Position numbers and translations under genes: made by a program. A DNA stretch of 64,000 nucleotides from Rhinocladiella similis (lineage: Eukaryota > Ascomycota > Eurotiomycetes > Chaetothyriales > Herpotrichiellaceae): NCBI GenBank assembly GCA_024082115.1, contig JAMRYE010000010.1, positions 1,984,001 through 2,048,000 on the forward strand, given 5' to 3'. Positions 12,690 through 24,000 of this stretch are shown here, piece after piece (position 1 is the first letter of the stretch; each line of letters opens with the position of its first letter). The notes below the pieces were generated by a model, which ran no database searches, was not told where the DNA came from, and saw only the letters and a program-made list of their open reading frames with translations.

Positions 12690-13262
12690 ATGACGGCTAG
12701 GACGTGGGCCCAAATTGCGACACAAGCCAATGGGTCTGTACTCCCAGCACCCTCCGCCCAACAGAGTATATACACCTCCAAGACCTCGACAACAGTCACA
12801 GCATACGAGGGCCGAGGGATCACAGTCAAGCCAAAGAACCACGGCATTGCCCAACGCTATCAGAGTCACTCGGCGGTGTGGACCTGTCAGTAAGTTCAAA
12901 ACAGCATGTGCGGTAACCTGCGGCAACGAGTGCAATCAAAATCGTCGCAGCACACCAACTCAAGAGCGGTGACATACAGATGTTTGCAAGTACCACCGCT
13001 GAAGCGGCACAACTCAAGCGGAAGAGTACACAGAACCCCAGCGTGCCGACATACGGAGTCATTGTCTCCAGTGTGGCCATCGACTCCATCAACGTTAAGG
13101 ACCAGAAAGCGACCTTTCAACAGATACTCGCAGACAACTACACGATAGTTTTTGATACCGAGATTTCGTATGTGAGATCGCCAACTAAAGCAAACGCGCA
13201 TTATGAATCCCCTCTCGCCAAAGGTCCTGTGGTACAGATGGTGATGATGACAAGCACGCACG
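12690..13262 (+). mobile_element. LINE (Tad-like) ORF1/gag remnant
   Basis: The plus strand encodes SWAQIA-like TWAQIATQANGS at the start, then a basic segment ending KPKNHGIAQRYQS. After a frame change comes AAHQLKSGDIQMF, then VPTYGVIVSSVAIDSI and ending ILADNYTIVFDTEISYV. This order (tolerant N-terminus, ITVK..GIAQR, hQLKSGDIqiF, PtYGVivh, E-I-Y-v) is what I know from ORF1 proteins of fungal Tad/I-clade non-LTR retrotransposons. The fragment carries frameshifts, lacks the zinc knuckles and has no endonuclease or reverse transcriptase downstream, so it is a dead 5' piece. It lies between the transcription-factor relic and a sugar-transporter fragment. Confidence 0.65.
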
Positions 13263-13327
13263 AGACCAGACCAGACCACTCAGCAAGGTACAAGATGCAG
13301 TCATAAGCAAAAAAGAAAGCCTAGAAC

Positions 13328-13328
<1 letters not shown>

Positions 13329-13364
<36 letters not shown>

Positions 13365-13700
13365 CCATACACAGGGACGACGCCGCGAGTTCATACTCTG
13401 TGCTCTGGCACAGGGCAATAGGGGGCAACGACTGAATTACACACAAGGACGACACCGAGTTTATCCTCCGTGGTCTACATAACTGGTCCACATTCTCCGT
13501 GGTCTACAGACCTGTGCTCTAGGTCTCTATGCTCTAGCAAAAGATAATAAGCAGAAACGTCTGGATCACAGACAGAGAGACAACGACACGAGTTCATACT
13601 CCGTCCTCTACACACCCGTGCTCGATACACTCTGAGCTCGACATCCTCCGTGCTCTTGACACTTGGAATCACCATGGTGACCTGCGCCTTGAAAAGTACA
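13329..13700. repeat. (CA)n(GA)n microsatellite and degenerate tandem repeat
   Basis: An (AC)n tract joined to an (AG)n tract lies at 13,329-13,364. It is followed by loose repeats of GACGACRCCGAGTT, TCCGTGGTCTACA and TGTGCTCTAG at about 60-120 bp spacing up to 13,700. No coding function is seen. Confidence 0.7.
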
Positions 13701-13764
13701 AGTACAGTGTTGTAGCAAAGCAAGCAACCAAGTATTAAACAGACCGACACCGACAACGACACCC

Positions 13765-14110
13765 ATGCCTTTGCTCCACGTTCAGTACCATCAAGTACGG
13801 TATGGCCTGGTACTCGTCCCAGCATGCATACTTTTCACCAACAAAACGCTTCGACGAAGAGCCTTGGTGGGATTCCTCACGCTGATCGGTGGGCAAGCTG
13901 CTAGCACGCAGGTTGTCAATAGTATGTCCATGCTTTTTCATAGTAACGGGGCCGGGCTGGTGCTGACAAAATCTTCTCTGGTCGGTCTCAGACTACGGTC
14001 CGTCTCTCTACGCTGGACTCGCTTACGGTACCACGCAAACATTACTCATCCAGTGCGGCTGGATCACAACTGCTGCGATTGGGAACATCATCAACGGACG
14101 GGCGGTTGAA
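13765..14110 (+). pseudogene. MFS sugar-transporter fragment retaining an intron
   Basis: The frame from 13,765 carries RRRALVGFLTLIGGQAASTQ, the start of the second half of a fungal sugar porter. At 13,922 a GTATGT donor opens a 70-bp intron with a CTGAC branch site. It ends in CTCAG at 13,991, and splicing joins the frame into VVNNYGPSLYAGLAYGTTQ followed by LLIQCGWITTAAIGNIING. NNYGP and the following helix are typical of hexose/lactose-type permeases. The N-terminal half is missing and coding similarity ends near 14,110. Together with the separate 22.8-23.2 kb fragment, which holds the sequence normally just upstream, it may derive from one disrupted gene. Confidence 0.72.
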
Positions 14111-14669
14111 CCGTTTGAAGTCAGCCTCAATATGCAGAGGTGAACTCGGCCAGTTGTAGGTGTGAGGGAAGTGGTGAACTTCTGCCGCTCCATTGTGATG
14201 AACAGACTGCTATGTCCTCGGAATTGATGCCTGCAGAGGTCGCGGCAGTGGACCGTCCCTGTGACATTCGTCCATCTTTGACGTGAGAATCCGGTCGAAT
14301 TAGGCGTCAGTTGGTTTGTTTATGGCAGTCCCTTGACGGTTTTCAGAGCGATTCGCCTCCTTGAGATAGATTTGGTATACATAGACGCCCAAGCGGCCAA
14401 AAGGCACCGAGACATACCATGTACACTGGCTCCACGATGCATTCTCACCACGTGTAGCCCATCAACAAAGCATTGTGCCGAAGGAAAGTGGGTGCAAGCC
14501 ATATGAATGAGACAAATGCGGTGGCCAACTGCAGCCGGTGGAAAGCTGAGGCATAGATCTGATGTTGATATAGCATTACAGAAGGGGGAGGGGGGCATCG
14601 GGTGTTCTGTAGGTCTAACGGATCGCGGCGCCTTTCAGCTAGGTGATCTCTCCGATCTACGACAACCAT
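14110..14669. other. No recognised gene
   Basis: Between the sugar-transporter fragment and the 3' end of the HDH relic. A minus-strand frame at about 14,580-14,450 has a hydrophobic stretch (LQLATAFVSFIWLAPTFL) that could be debris of a membrane protein, but no family motif supports this. Confidence 0.35.
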
Positions 14670-16107
14670 TCAAACTTCGTTCCCAAGTATTTGTTTGTGG
14701 GCTCTCAAGTCGCTTGAACTGGCGTGCCCTTTGAAGTTCTCTGCGCGGGCAGCCCGGCCACACAATAAACCCTTGACTCACCACGCTCCTTCGGTGACGT
14801 TTACATACTGATACGTGCAAGTCTTCAGGTGTACCTCCCTCCTCCACGCAGAGACCTCCAGGAAATCGCGCGGCGCCTTTTGGTAGGTAAGACGTGGTTC
14901 GTGCCGATACACCATTACTTTTATTAGCAGAGAGAAGTCTGGGTCTGAGACATGTGTTGCCTACTTTATCCGCCGTAAGAGAGACAGTCTGCTCGCCCAA
15001 GAACAGGGCGCCATAATTCGACATCGTTTCGAGGGCTTCGCGAGGATTTTTCCGCCAGAATCTGGACGTGCTCGCTCGCGTAGACGTCGGCGAGGTTATA
15101 GGCCTCGTCTGGTGTTTCGAAAGACAACGATGATCTCACCCAACCGGTCCCACGAGACGCTGGCGATTTCAGCCGTGGGCAAGGTCTTCAACCTGCTTGT
15201 GAATCTCCACTGACGTCTTCTCTGCTACCTTCTGTGAGTTAGTGATCACCACAGATGGAGTGTCCGGTCCCGTGTTCAGCTTGTGATAGAATATCGGTCG
15301 CGGCTGTTATAGGATCGGCCTTCTCGTCGGCAACAATCAAGATATTCAGTTGGTCCAGCGGGTTAAGTCGATACCGATCTCTCCGAAGAGCTGGCGTTTG
15401 GCTTCTGCAACAAAGTAATTGCATGGTCCGGCAACGAAGTCTACTTTGCCAATAATAGTCCCGGTCCCGATCGCCATGGCTGCAATAGCTTGGACTCCTC
15501 CTAGGATCCAGATCTCGTCAGCTCCCGCAAAGTACGCCGCTGCCACGGTAGCTGGAGGGACCTCTCCCTTGATGGGAGGTGTGCACGCAAGGACTCGGGG
15601 GACTCCGGCCGCGCCGCCTTTGCGGTGACGATGGTCATGTGCGCAGAGGCGAGCAGAGGATATCGGCTTCCCCAGGATGTAGCTTCGCTACAATGTTAGC
15701 TTGGCTCTCATCTTTCCGACGCGAAACATCTCAGAACTCACGCTCCTACAGAACTGATGGGTATGTTCTTCTGGCCCCAGGTAAACACCGGGTCGGATCT
15801 CCATCTCCATGTCCCGGAGCGTCTTACGTTGTGCAAGCGCGAAATGGCGGACGTTCTCTTGCACGGTCAAAGTATCATCCACGGTCTGCTTGGGGACCCC
15901 TGAAATAATCGATTTGATCTCCTCGGTTGACAGTTTGAACGTTGGCGGGGACCGTCGATCGAATTTCTCAGACCAAGATCGCACGGCTGCGTCTCCTTTG
16001 TTTCTAATGTCGCTGATGACGTCTCTGACAATAAATGGAAGATCAAAGGCAGTCCTATCGGCGCCATTTGTGTCCCTATTCTTCGACTTGACGTAGGTAG
16101 GGGCCAT
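14670..16107 (-). pseudogene. Histidinol-dehydrogenase-family gene, full length but frameshifted
   Basis: The start MAPTYVKSKN at 16,107 opens 420 bases of the N-terminal domain (GDAAVRSWSEKFD; VPKQTVDDT; NVRHFALAQRKTLRD). A one-base shift at a GGGG run is needed to reach QKNIPISSVGA. There a GTGAGT donor at 15,741 and a TTGTAG acceptor at 15,688 define a 54-bp intron. Later pieces, each in a new frame, are RYPLLASAHMTIVTAKAA, PRVLACTPPIKGE, AGADEIWILGGVQAIAAMA, AEAKRQLFGEIGIDL, ILIVADEKADP, LSQAEHG, TPDEAYNLADVYASEHVQIL, ALETMSNYGALFLGEQT and NFKGHASSSDLRAHK, ending at a stop at 14,670-14,672. The family oxidises histidinol, or, in single-domain relatives, other amino or sulfonate alcohols. 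The total length fits a ~440-residue enzyme. The damage I see is mostly single-base indels. Confidence 0.85.
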
Positions 16108-16109
16108 CG

Positions 16110-16840
16110 TGAATCTGTGGTGGTATATTGGCTTCTTCTGAGCAGATTTTGTTATTATTTGACCGGACCTTTGGGACTGGACAACCCACGTTCGGCGACA
16201 CGGCCGCGAGGTTCATAAGCGTTAAATCCCCCTTATCCAAAGGGTGTAAGATGTCGAATGCGATACTACCGCCACCCGGCGAAATGTCCGAATCCTGAAA
16301 ATGCCATCACCATGGAAGCTTGACTTTGGCTGGATTGAGTCGTTGATATCCGAGAGTATATTTCGGCGTTTCCGGGACTCTGCACTGGCAAGGCCGAATT
16401 GACCGACCACGTCCGCAGCCGAAGCAGCATTAGCGATGGACACCAGGCTTGCACCGTCTGCAACGCGTCTGGTTCCAAAATGACGCTGCGGAGGCATCCT
16501 CTATTGTGCGAGCAGTCAGATATTCGAAGGTTGAAGGTTCACGTTCGACGTCTCCTTGCTGATTCGTTTAGTTGCCGAACCAGACATCCTCGCGAGAAAG
16601 ATCGCTCTTGGAGCCGGGAGAAAGTGCTTCTCATCTAGTAAAGAATACGAATGAGTGACCAGTGGTTTCCGGGTCTCTGTGACCGAGAAGAAAGCCGCCG
16701 GAATAACTCTGCGGTCTCTCTAGCAGATAGATTCTGGTCACGTCTTCTGCCAGGCATACAGCAGGTCGCGAAATCGGACAGAGCTGTCTGGGAAACGACA
16801 ACTTTGGCGATGGGTAACAAAGATCTTGAATTGAGCAGAA
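16110..16840. other. No recognised gene
   Basis: Gap between the HDH and SDR relics. Minus-strand frames of 60-128 codons exist (for example 16,631-17,017), but none shows a known motif. It may include the promoter of the HDH relic. Confidence 0.4.
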
Positions 16841-16849
16841 CATGAAACC

Positions 16850-17330
16850 ACTAAACCCTTTTCCCGTGCGTTCCAACCTGAAAAGCCCGCATCCACCACT
16901 ATATTCTGGCCGGTTATTGAGAGGTTCGGCGCCAGGAGTCTCACTTGATCGGCGACATCCTATCGGGAATATCTGCGTGAGCACAAGTTTGTCCAACGGT
17001 AGGGATTGCATGCACACCTCAACGGTCGCGAACCTCTTTAGTATCGTTGCTTCTCTGGCACTGTTCAGATCATCTTCTGAAAATCTGCGCTCCCAATCCC
17101 GGGAGATGGACGTGTGTTGGCCTGCATCGAACGACTACCCCGTGCCTCTGGTTCTGATCTATAGTCATTTCTATATGCCCTTCACTCCCGCATCTGTAGA
17201 CGGAAATTCTGCCATGGTTGGGTTGGTTGTGCCGTATATATTGGCGGGTCCTTTGCTTCTGGAGTCAAAGCACGGAATACCAGAGGCAAGCAGTATGGCG
17301 CAGATGACTGCCTCACACATCTGCCACGAA
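16850..17330 (-). pseudogene. Short-chain dehydrogenase/reductase remnant
   Basis: The minus strand encodes DVADQVRLLAPNLSITGQ followed by NIVVDAGFSGW near 16,960-16,900, the C-terminal signature of classical SDRs (normally ..VAFLAS..fiTGQNIVVDGG). Upstream, near 17,240-17,180, NIYGTTNPTMAEFPSTDAG resembles the active-site region, where the usual Tyr-x3-Lys would be Phe-x3-Asp. Stops lie between the two pieces. The Rossmann TGxxxGIG motif was not found. Only the C-terminal piece is convincing; the upstream piece is suggestive. It lies upstream of, and on the same strand as, the HDH relic. Confidence 0.5.
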
Positions 17331-19400
17331 CTTTGAGACGATCAAGCTCGACGAGGCCACCATCACCATAAAGACAGAAGTCCTAACCCTCTCGAGGGCA
17401 GGAGAGAAGGATGGAAATCTACCTTTGGCGCTCTCGCAAGACTCGGAACGTATGCGGACACTATACCTGGCACCATGTTCGTACCACGTCGTATTCGGAT
17501 AAACGTGGCCGGCGGTGGGTGATTTTTGGTGGGCCTGCCATTGATAGATGGGATCGATCTCGACCAAGTCCAAAGGCGAAACTTGTGTGCAAAGCGGTCC
17601 TCTTTGCGCCTGTGCTGATCCTGGATAGCCATGCCCAGCTGTGCAATCGAGGTGGTGGTGTTTTGGTTTATCGACCGTTTTTGGTTGTGACGTTGACGAA
17701 GTGCTGGTTTACACCAAGGCTTGTGGAAGATGGTGCTCCATCTGCATGGATCTGATCTGGGGATGAAATCGCGCTATCCTGTCCTGTCGGACGCGGACGT
17801 CGCCGGTGAGTTCGGAATGAGAAAGGCCTTGCATCGGAACCAGCATAGACACATATCGGCAATTCGTTCGAGCAGGAGCTGTGATAAGTGTGTTGTAGTC
17901 TGCTAAAGCCTGTCGCCTGTAGTCTTGTAGTCTGTAGATCCGGCGCAGGTAGGTGTAGGTACACGAGGGGAAATGTCGAGATAGGTTCAAGTTTGATTCC
18001 TGATTGTTCAGGCTCGAGGGATGAGGGATAGGTATAGGGCCTTCTCTTTCTAAAGGCGCTGATAACCCACCCCATTGCATCGTGACCTGGGAGTCTCCGA
18101 ATCAAACGTTCGATGTGTTCCTAGATTGCTCCGCAGAAGAGAAACACAAGCATATCCTGATATTGTGACGCTGGAAGAGAAAGTCAGTCGTGTCTCCTTG
18201 CAAGGTTAACGTGTTTTTCTCTCATTGATCTAAATGAATCTGTTCAACAACTCAGTCAACAGCCTCCGATACCAGACGAGATTTGCCAGCATAGTAAAAT
18301 GGTTTGCGTGTTTTATGGACTGCGTCGGAGCGGCGCACTAGACGGAACTCATGCATTAGTCTTTCTATCAGATAGTCAGTCAGCTCGGAGAAGAAGGAGT
18401 AGAGGACCTCACTTGGAATATTCTCGGCGTCGCCTCATTTGACCTCAAGTTTTCAACTTTGTCGTGACCAGTATGGGCTCGTCCTCGTTCCATGCTTCAT
18501 GCGCGCGTGCCGTGTGTACTTGTGCCTGTTGCTCCAGAGAGGCCATACTGTACGACTCGGATGGCAAGAACAAGGTTATACCGAGTGGGTTGATATTGTT
18601 GTTTGAGGGAGCGAAGCGATGGGTGAAAGAATCTCTGTCCCTCTACCTGAGTCCTAGGGGACGTAATGACTATAAAGACACTTGATAGAGTGGCGGGCAG
18701 GTGGTTGGGAACGGAATTTATGATCTGGTCTGACAGTTGAAGGTGTTGCTAAATCCTTCTTCTTTCTTCGTTTTTCAATCTTCCTGGTCATGTTTCCATC
18801 ACATGTTATACACACAACGCTCGTCACATTCATACATACGGATTGCCACATGATGACCATAATCGTCCTCCTACTTTTGTTGCACCACAGCTCTCCGGAG
18901 ATATCTGGACTGCGTCCTCAACACATCCCTCTCAGATCCTGCAAGATGGGGTGGAAAGCTTTCGCCAAAGCCGAAGGTAGCTCGACACCGTTCTTCCCAC
19001 CTTTTATTTTTCAAAGGGTTTAGTTAGGGCTGTCTACTGCTCTGCTTGTTGGGTGGTGCTAAACGTATCTGATTTCAATGTTGCTCGGGGTCGACTGCTG
19101 CTGCTCGCGACAGTAATGATTGTCAGGGTCGACGTGTTTGCTGCCTTCCTGCGTTTGTGATTTGCGTGATTATTTGCCAACGAGACGAGGTTGGCTTTGA
19201 CGGTCAGAATTCGGCAGAGATATGGTAATTCTGAGCTCGATGAGAAGTTGTCGGGTTGAATCGATTTCTCGAACCGTTTTGGCAAGAGCGGCGTAGTCTG
19301 ACGGTGTGTTGACGCTATGATTCTCACGAGATAACAAGCCCGCCTTCTAGAATGAAGAAAAGAGGTATTCACTAGTGAATTTTGCGTTGATCGAGGTCGC
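17330..19400. other. Gene-free stretch with mosaic repeat fragments
   Basis: No gene recognised. Two sub-segments recur elsewhere in the window. Positions 17,990-18,150 (GAGTCTCCGAATCAAACG and AGAAACACAAG-like blocks) match about 24,040-24,190. Positions 19,230-19,385 (TTGACG, GCCCGCCTYCNAGAATGAAG and GAGGTATTC-like blocks) match about 24,240-24,375. A 73-codon plus-strand frame at 18,464 has no recognisable domain. Confidence 0.5.
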
Positions 19401-19409
19401 TAGCGAACT

Positions 19410-20620
19410 CATGATCCTTAACTAACCACAGAGTGTTGTCGACGCCTCCTTTCTCAAGGAGAGCTACCGAAAAAAAAGCGGTTGACTGGAGAGTCGGCAC
19501 GACACGTCCAGCACTCGTTCGCCAACTTGATCAGCTTGAGTGAATGTGTCCATCACGAGGTTCTTGGTGCTAACAACACATCCCCTCACCTATTTTTTTC
19601 GAGCTGAAATATCATGAACTTGTCAAGCCTCGAACGTTGATTGGGTCATAGGGTCGCGAGTGAGGTCGGTCATCAGAGCCAGGAGGCCGTTGCAGGAAAT
19701 GCGGGCAAGCTGGCGTCGAAGTCGATTCGCTTCACTCGGTGACACGATCAGTGAGCAATGCATATCAACGTAGGTGCGAGTAGAGCGCCATGTTTCCCAC
19801 CAAAGACATTGTCATACTTCTCTAGTCGTCATTTCTCCAGATGCAATGTCTAGCATTAGTCTTCTTCATCATTTGTGTGATATTAGATTCGGAGATATCG
19901 ATGACAGTTCAAACACTCAATGTTCTTTTTCTTTTTGTGGAGAGATTTCTTTTGCCCAAGTGTTTGTTTAATCATCGCGGCCTTGTGATTGATTGTTGCT
20001 GAGGGTGTCTCTTGTCATGCATGTGTGCTTCTTCTCGTGCGTGCCAGCGACATTATGTCGTCTAGGGTGATCGCCTGTTCGCGCCGACTGAAAAGTGAAG
20101 CGCAAAGGTCTTGAACATAGGAAAATGTAGATTGTAGTTGATCCCCCGACGAAGATTGTGATTGGATTCTCCTCGGTGAAGAAAGTTGGTTTGAACTATG
20201 CATACTTGTCGCCGTTGGACAGACAGGATCTGTCTGATCGTCCTTGCGACTCGGTGAATGTAGGACAACATCGTCCATCACAGCTAAACCACAAGGTTTG
20301 TACCGCAGCTTATGCAGAGTTGCATACCGCTACCTCTGGTCAAAGCAAAGTCCTGAGGTTGAAACTGCGACTCTAGCCGATTCCGCATGGACTTGAGCGC
20401 ATTGGAGGCCTTGAATTGAAGCTTGAAGGTCGGGGAACAAGAGACGGTTGACAAAATACCAAAGACCCTTTAATCAGCGGCGTCCTCTCGGTCTCATTTC
20501 TATAGGGACAAGACTCCAGAGTATCGCCAGTCAGTCAGTCAGGTTGTGAATCGTTGTCGCGGTCGCTATCGTCGAGATGAGATATGAGAATAACTATCCC
20601 CAAAGCCAAAGAAGGAGAAT
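19410..20620 (+). repeat. ~1.2-kb dispersed element, copy A
   Basis: Direct repeat of 28,170-29,370. Shared landmarks in the same order are CAGAGTGTTGTCGA, GGGTCATA, GAGCAATGCATA, CAATGTC, GACGAAG, CATACTTGTCGCCGTTGGAC, TGTGACTC/TGCGACTC and AGAGTATCG. Divergence looks like 15-25% with indels. Copy A has about 100 bp extra near 19,500-19,610. The unit encodes no recognisable protein; both copies contain a short minus-strand frame with VCPTATSMHSS. Confidence 0.75.
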
Positions 20621-21855
20621 GATGATGATAGGTCTCAAATGTGCTAGAGGTTCCCGTGATGATAGTAATTCGATAACTTAAGCTCCCAACTGGCAGCACA
20701 GGTGACAGGTCGGCATCAATCAGACGAGGAAGCAATCAGCAAATCGCTCCGCGCGAGGCGATGACTGGCATAGAGCAAGGGCGCCCAAAAGGCAGCGCGC
20801 CGTACCTAGCGTACTGAATCTTTGTGAATGTTTACTCAGTCTTCGGGCTGTGCCAGGTTCCGAGATGGGTGCTTTTCCGGCTCAACGTCAGTTGTCGCTA
20901 TCCCAGCTCCAACACGCTGGGGGAAATCATTGGAACGTTCACTCGCCCACTTCAGCCTGCTCAATGGCAGTCTAGATCAGACTAAAGATAGAAGGCAATG
21001 ACTGCCTCGGTGTATTCTGCTGCTCAAATGCCATGGTCACACAAGACCCGTCTCTTTCAGTTGTGCGGTGCCTGACGAGATCTACGTACCTTTTTGATGT
21101 ATGCATGTATGCCCTGAGACTTGTGCCGAGGCAAAGGTAAGAGTTTCACACGTCTGAAGCATTGTTGTCTCTTCTCGCATGGACACATCCTGATGCTTCC
21201 CGAGGCCATACGTCAAACAATCCATTCATGGCGAGTTGGATGAACGGCTCCCTGTCTATCGTTCTAGAAGTGATGAAATGGGCCTCTGTCGAGGTTTGTT
21301 ATGATCATTGACCTCTAGTACATTCTTGAAGGATAGGCATAGTCCACCAGTATTGCCTCGAATGTCCGTGGACACTCCTTTCCGTCTTTGGGATTTCGAC
21401 TGACCTTCAAGTGACCTGCAGATCTGCGCTGCGCCCGCGGTTCGGTTCGGTCGTTCTGCTGCACGCTTCAGCCTGGTGTACTGGTATGCCGAGATCCAGG
21501 ATCGTAGTGTACATGATAGATCTGTCCACCGCTTGCCTATATGAGAGTCTGGGTTGCAAAGGAATGGCGATGCGATGTAGTGTATTTTTCCTGAACAGTG
21601 AAATTGTAAGACTCGGATCTGTCCCATGATCTCGGACTCTCGGTTCACCAGTCTAGAGATGGTGCGAATGGGAAAATGGCTCGACACGTATGCCATTCAA
21701 CCTCCTCGATTCGACCGAAGCGATAATGATTGGGATTGAGAGGTAGAGGAAGGAATTGAGAATTGGGAATTGAGCATCGAGCATCGAGCATCGAGAATCG
21801 AGACCCATTAAAGGGCAGAAGATGCAAGATGCGAGGATCAACTAACAACGCACAC
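20620..21855. other. No recognised gene
   Basis: No coding family, RNA gene or array was recognised. A minus-strand frame of 146 codons (21,256-21,696) has no identifiable domain. A short run of GAATTGGGAATTGAGCATCG-like repeats with 7-bp GAGCATC steps lies at 21,755-21,800. Confidence 0.4.
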
Positions 21856-22650
21856 CGTCATGTCATGGGGATTCATACGCGTGGCCAGTGCCAATTGCCA
21901 GTTCGGTTTGGTTGGGTACAATCACTGGCTGCTTACCTCTGAGGATCAGATCCATCTCATGATTCATTTCTCATGGCGAGTATCAGTGCCGATGCAACCG
22001 CCAGTCGATTTGGTTCAGTCAGGTGCACTCACTATCTCCAGGGCTCGTATCGTGGGGATTCATTTCGTATGCAAGTGCCAGTACCAGTCGGTGGTGTAGT
22101 TTGGTATGGTTTTGCCGGGAGCACTAACTCACTGCCACTCTCTGAGGACCAGATCCATCTCCGGATTCATTTCGCATGCCAACGCCAGTGCCAGTCCCTG
22201 GTCTAATGTGGTTCAGTTTCGCCGTCAATAGCTCACTGCCTGATAGTATTGAAGAGATCATCTCGGATTGGGTGAGCGAATGGGTAGAGGAGACGTTGGA
22301 AATCTGGCAGTGGCCGTCGTCGCTCAGAGATCCCTGGTGAAACAAATGGGGGTTGGTGAAGGTAAGGCCAACAAAGGTAAGCTGAGAGCCAACCCCAGGG
22401 CAAGAAGCAATGATCCAGTCTGCCCTTGATGACCGTATCCACTTGGGATTCATTTCGCCTAGAGAGCACCAGTGCCAGCGCCAGTCGCAGCCGATTTTGC
22501 TTTGTCGGCGCGCAATCACTCACTTCCTGTACAGGTCCAGGTCCTACTTGCGTCAACTCAACCTGTTGCGGCATACCTGGTATACCTACAGCAGGTTCCA
22601 TCGGGTACGAATATGTATAGGTACTGTTGTACACCTCGAGTCCGGTCTCT
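21855..22650. repeat. ~100-bp tandem array
   Basis: GGATTCATTTCGCATGCCA-like sequence followed by CAGTGCCAGTCGG and GGTTTGGTT-type stretches recurs at about 21,868, 21,960, 22,057, 22,164 and 22,446. Between them are shared TCTGAGGATCAGATCCATCT blocks. Unit length is 92-107 bp apart from one larger gap. Confidence 0.75.
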
Positions 22651-22765
22651 TGATTCTTTTATGAGATTGTGATTGCGTCTGTATGCACGCATGCATAATG
22701 CACTGCCGTAATACCCAATTCCTACTCTTCAGAAGCCACCGCTGCAGACCGTTTCTGGTATTCAA

Positions 22766-23225
22766 TTAAGGGGTGAGATGAATCTGAGGAGGCATCGGAG
22801 GTAGGCAGGTAGGCACTGAGACCGCGCAAACCCTCACGGCGTTGTGCTTTTCGTGAATAATTTGGGCGTGGATGAGCTCGAACTCGGCATGCACCGAGGC
22901 CATGTCCTCCGGGTCCGCAGATTCGGCGTGAGAATCGAGAAAACCTTGAAAAGCTTCTTCACGGCGGTCATTGGCGATGACTGTATTTGGTGTTGCCATC
23001 AGCCTCGATTACATCCACGACGGGGCACGAAGCTGGATGGGTACTTACGCCAGCGAGGCGACTCTGGCAAGAGCCACACGGAAACTGCGAGACCCAAGGC
23101 CGGCATACACTGAATCGCGATCGGAATTTGCCATTGCACACCCGAAGCATCCAAGAAGTAAATGTCAAAACACCAAGACAGTCCTAAAGACGCGCTGAGA
23201 GTGGCATCTACTCCGAAGCTAGCTT
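22766..23225 (-). pseudogene. MFS sugar-transporter fragment retaining an intron
   Basis: The minus strand encodes ...GVQWQIPIAIQCMPALGLA followed by LLPESPRW. A GTAAGT donor at 23,048 and an ACAG acceptor at 22,981 then define a 68-bp intron. Splicing gives PESPRWLIANDRREEA, the conserved end of transmembrane helix 6 and start of the central loop of fungal sugar porters. The loop continues (FQGFLDSHAESADPEDMAS, then VHAEFELIHAQIIHEKH) to another possible donor (GTGAGG at about 22,837), after which similarity stops. Neither the first five helices nor the second half are present. The sequence is the part that normally precedes the 13.8-14.1 kb fragment, on the opposite strand. Confidence 0.75.
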
Positions 23226-23559
23226 TGCGACCCGGCCATGTCCGGACGCGGCCGAGAGAAGAGTCTCTTAGCGTTGCTATAATGGCGATGTTGTGTCGCC
23301 TCACTGCCCGGCACTCTTGATGATGATGAGACTGTGCGAGAAGGTTATGTGCTTCAAGTCTCTGGCCGGTTGTAGCAGAGGTTGTAAAGATTCTTCCTGG
23401 TCCGAGTTTGCAGTTGGTATGTTTAGAGAATGCACAGATTGCACGGATTGCATAGATTGTTGTCTGCCTCTGGATTGGAACTGACATTGTTGGCAGATTT
23501 TCCCATTTTGAAACCAGATTCAAATCAAGTCAAGTCAACCAGACTCGAAACGTAGTCAG

Positions 23560-24000
23560 GATGAAATGTAAGTGCATTATGATGATTGTAGTTGGTCCAT
23601 TTTACCTCATTCTTGTTCTTCTTGTTCATGTTTTTGTGATTGTTGTTGCTCAATTTTTATCTGGTTCTTCATGTTGTTTCTTCCTCTTGTTCATTTTCAT
23701 GTCTTTGTGATTGTGATTGGCTGAAAACGACACAGTTGGCCCAGATTCTGCACAGTCAGTGTCACTGATCATTGTCATTGTCTTTGTGTGATTGGCAGAC
23801 GACGCCGTTGATCCCTCTCGGCGCGCAGGCACATCTTGTGATGATGATGCACACTTTTGCGTTTTCATTGTTGCTGTCGTTGTCATTGGACGATGACGCC
23901 GTTGATCCATCTCGGCGCGCAGGAACATCTTGAGCTGTTCAGACACTCACTCTGTGCAGTCATTGTCATTGGTGGACATTGTTCAGATATGTCCAGACTT
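23560..24000 (-). repeat. Two reverse copies of the dispersed GATC-core repeat in TTGTGATTG-rich DNA
   Basis: Cores at about 23,791-23,840 and 23,882-23,931, each CATTGG..GACGCCGTTGATCC followed by CTCGGCGCGCAGG and ACATCTTG. The flanks are rich in TTGTGATTGT and TCATTGTCATTG. The two cores are ~90 bp apart, the same spacing as the pairs at 4.3/4.4 kb and 58.7/58.8 kb. Confidence 0.8.
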
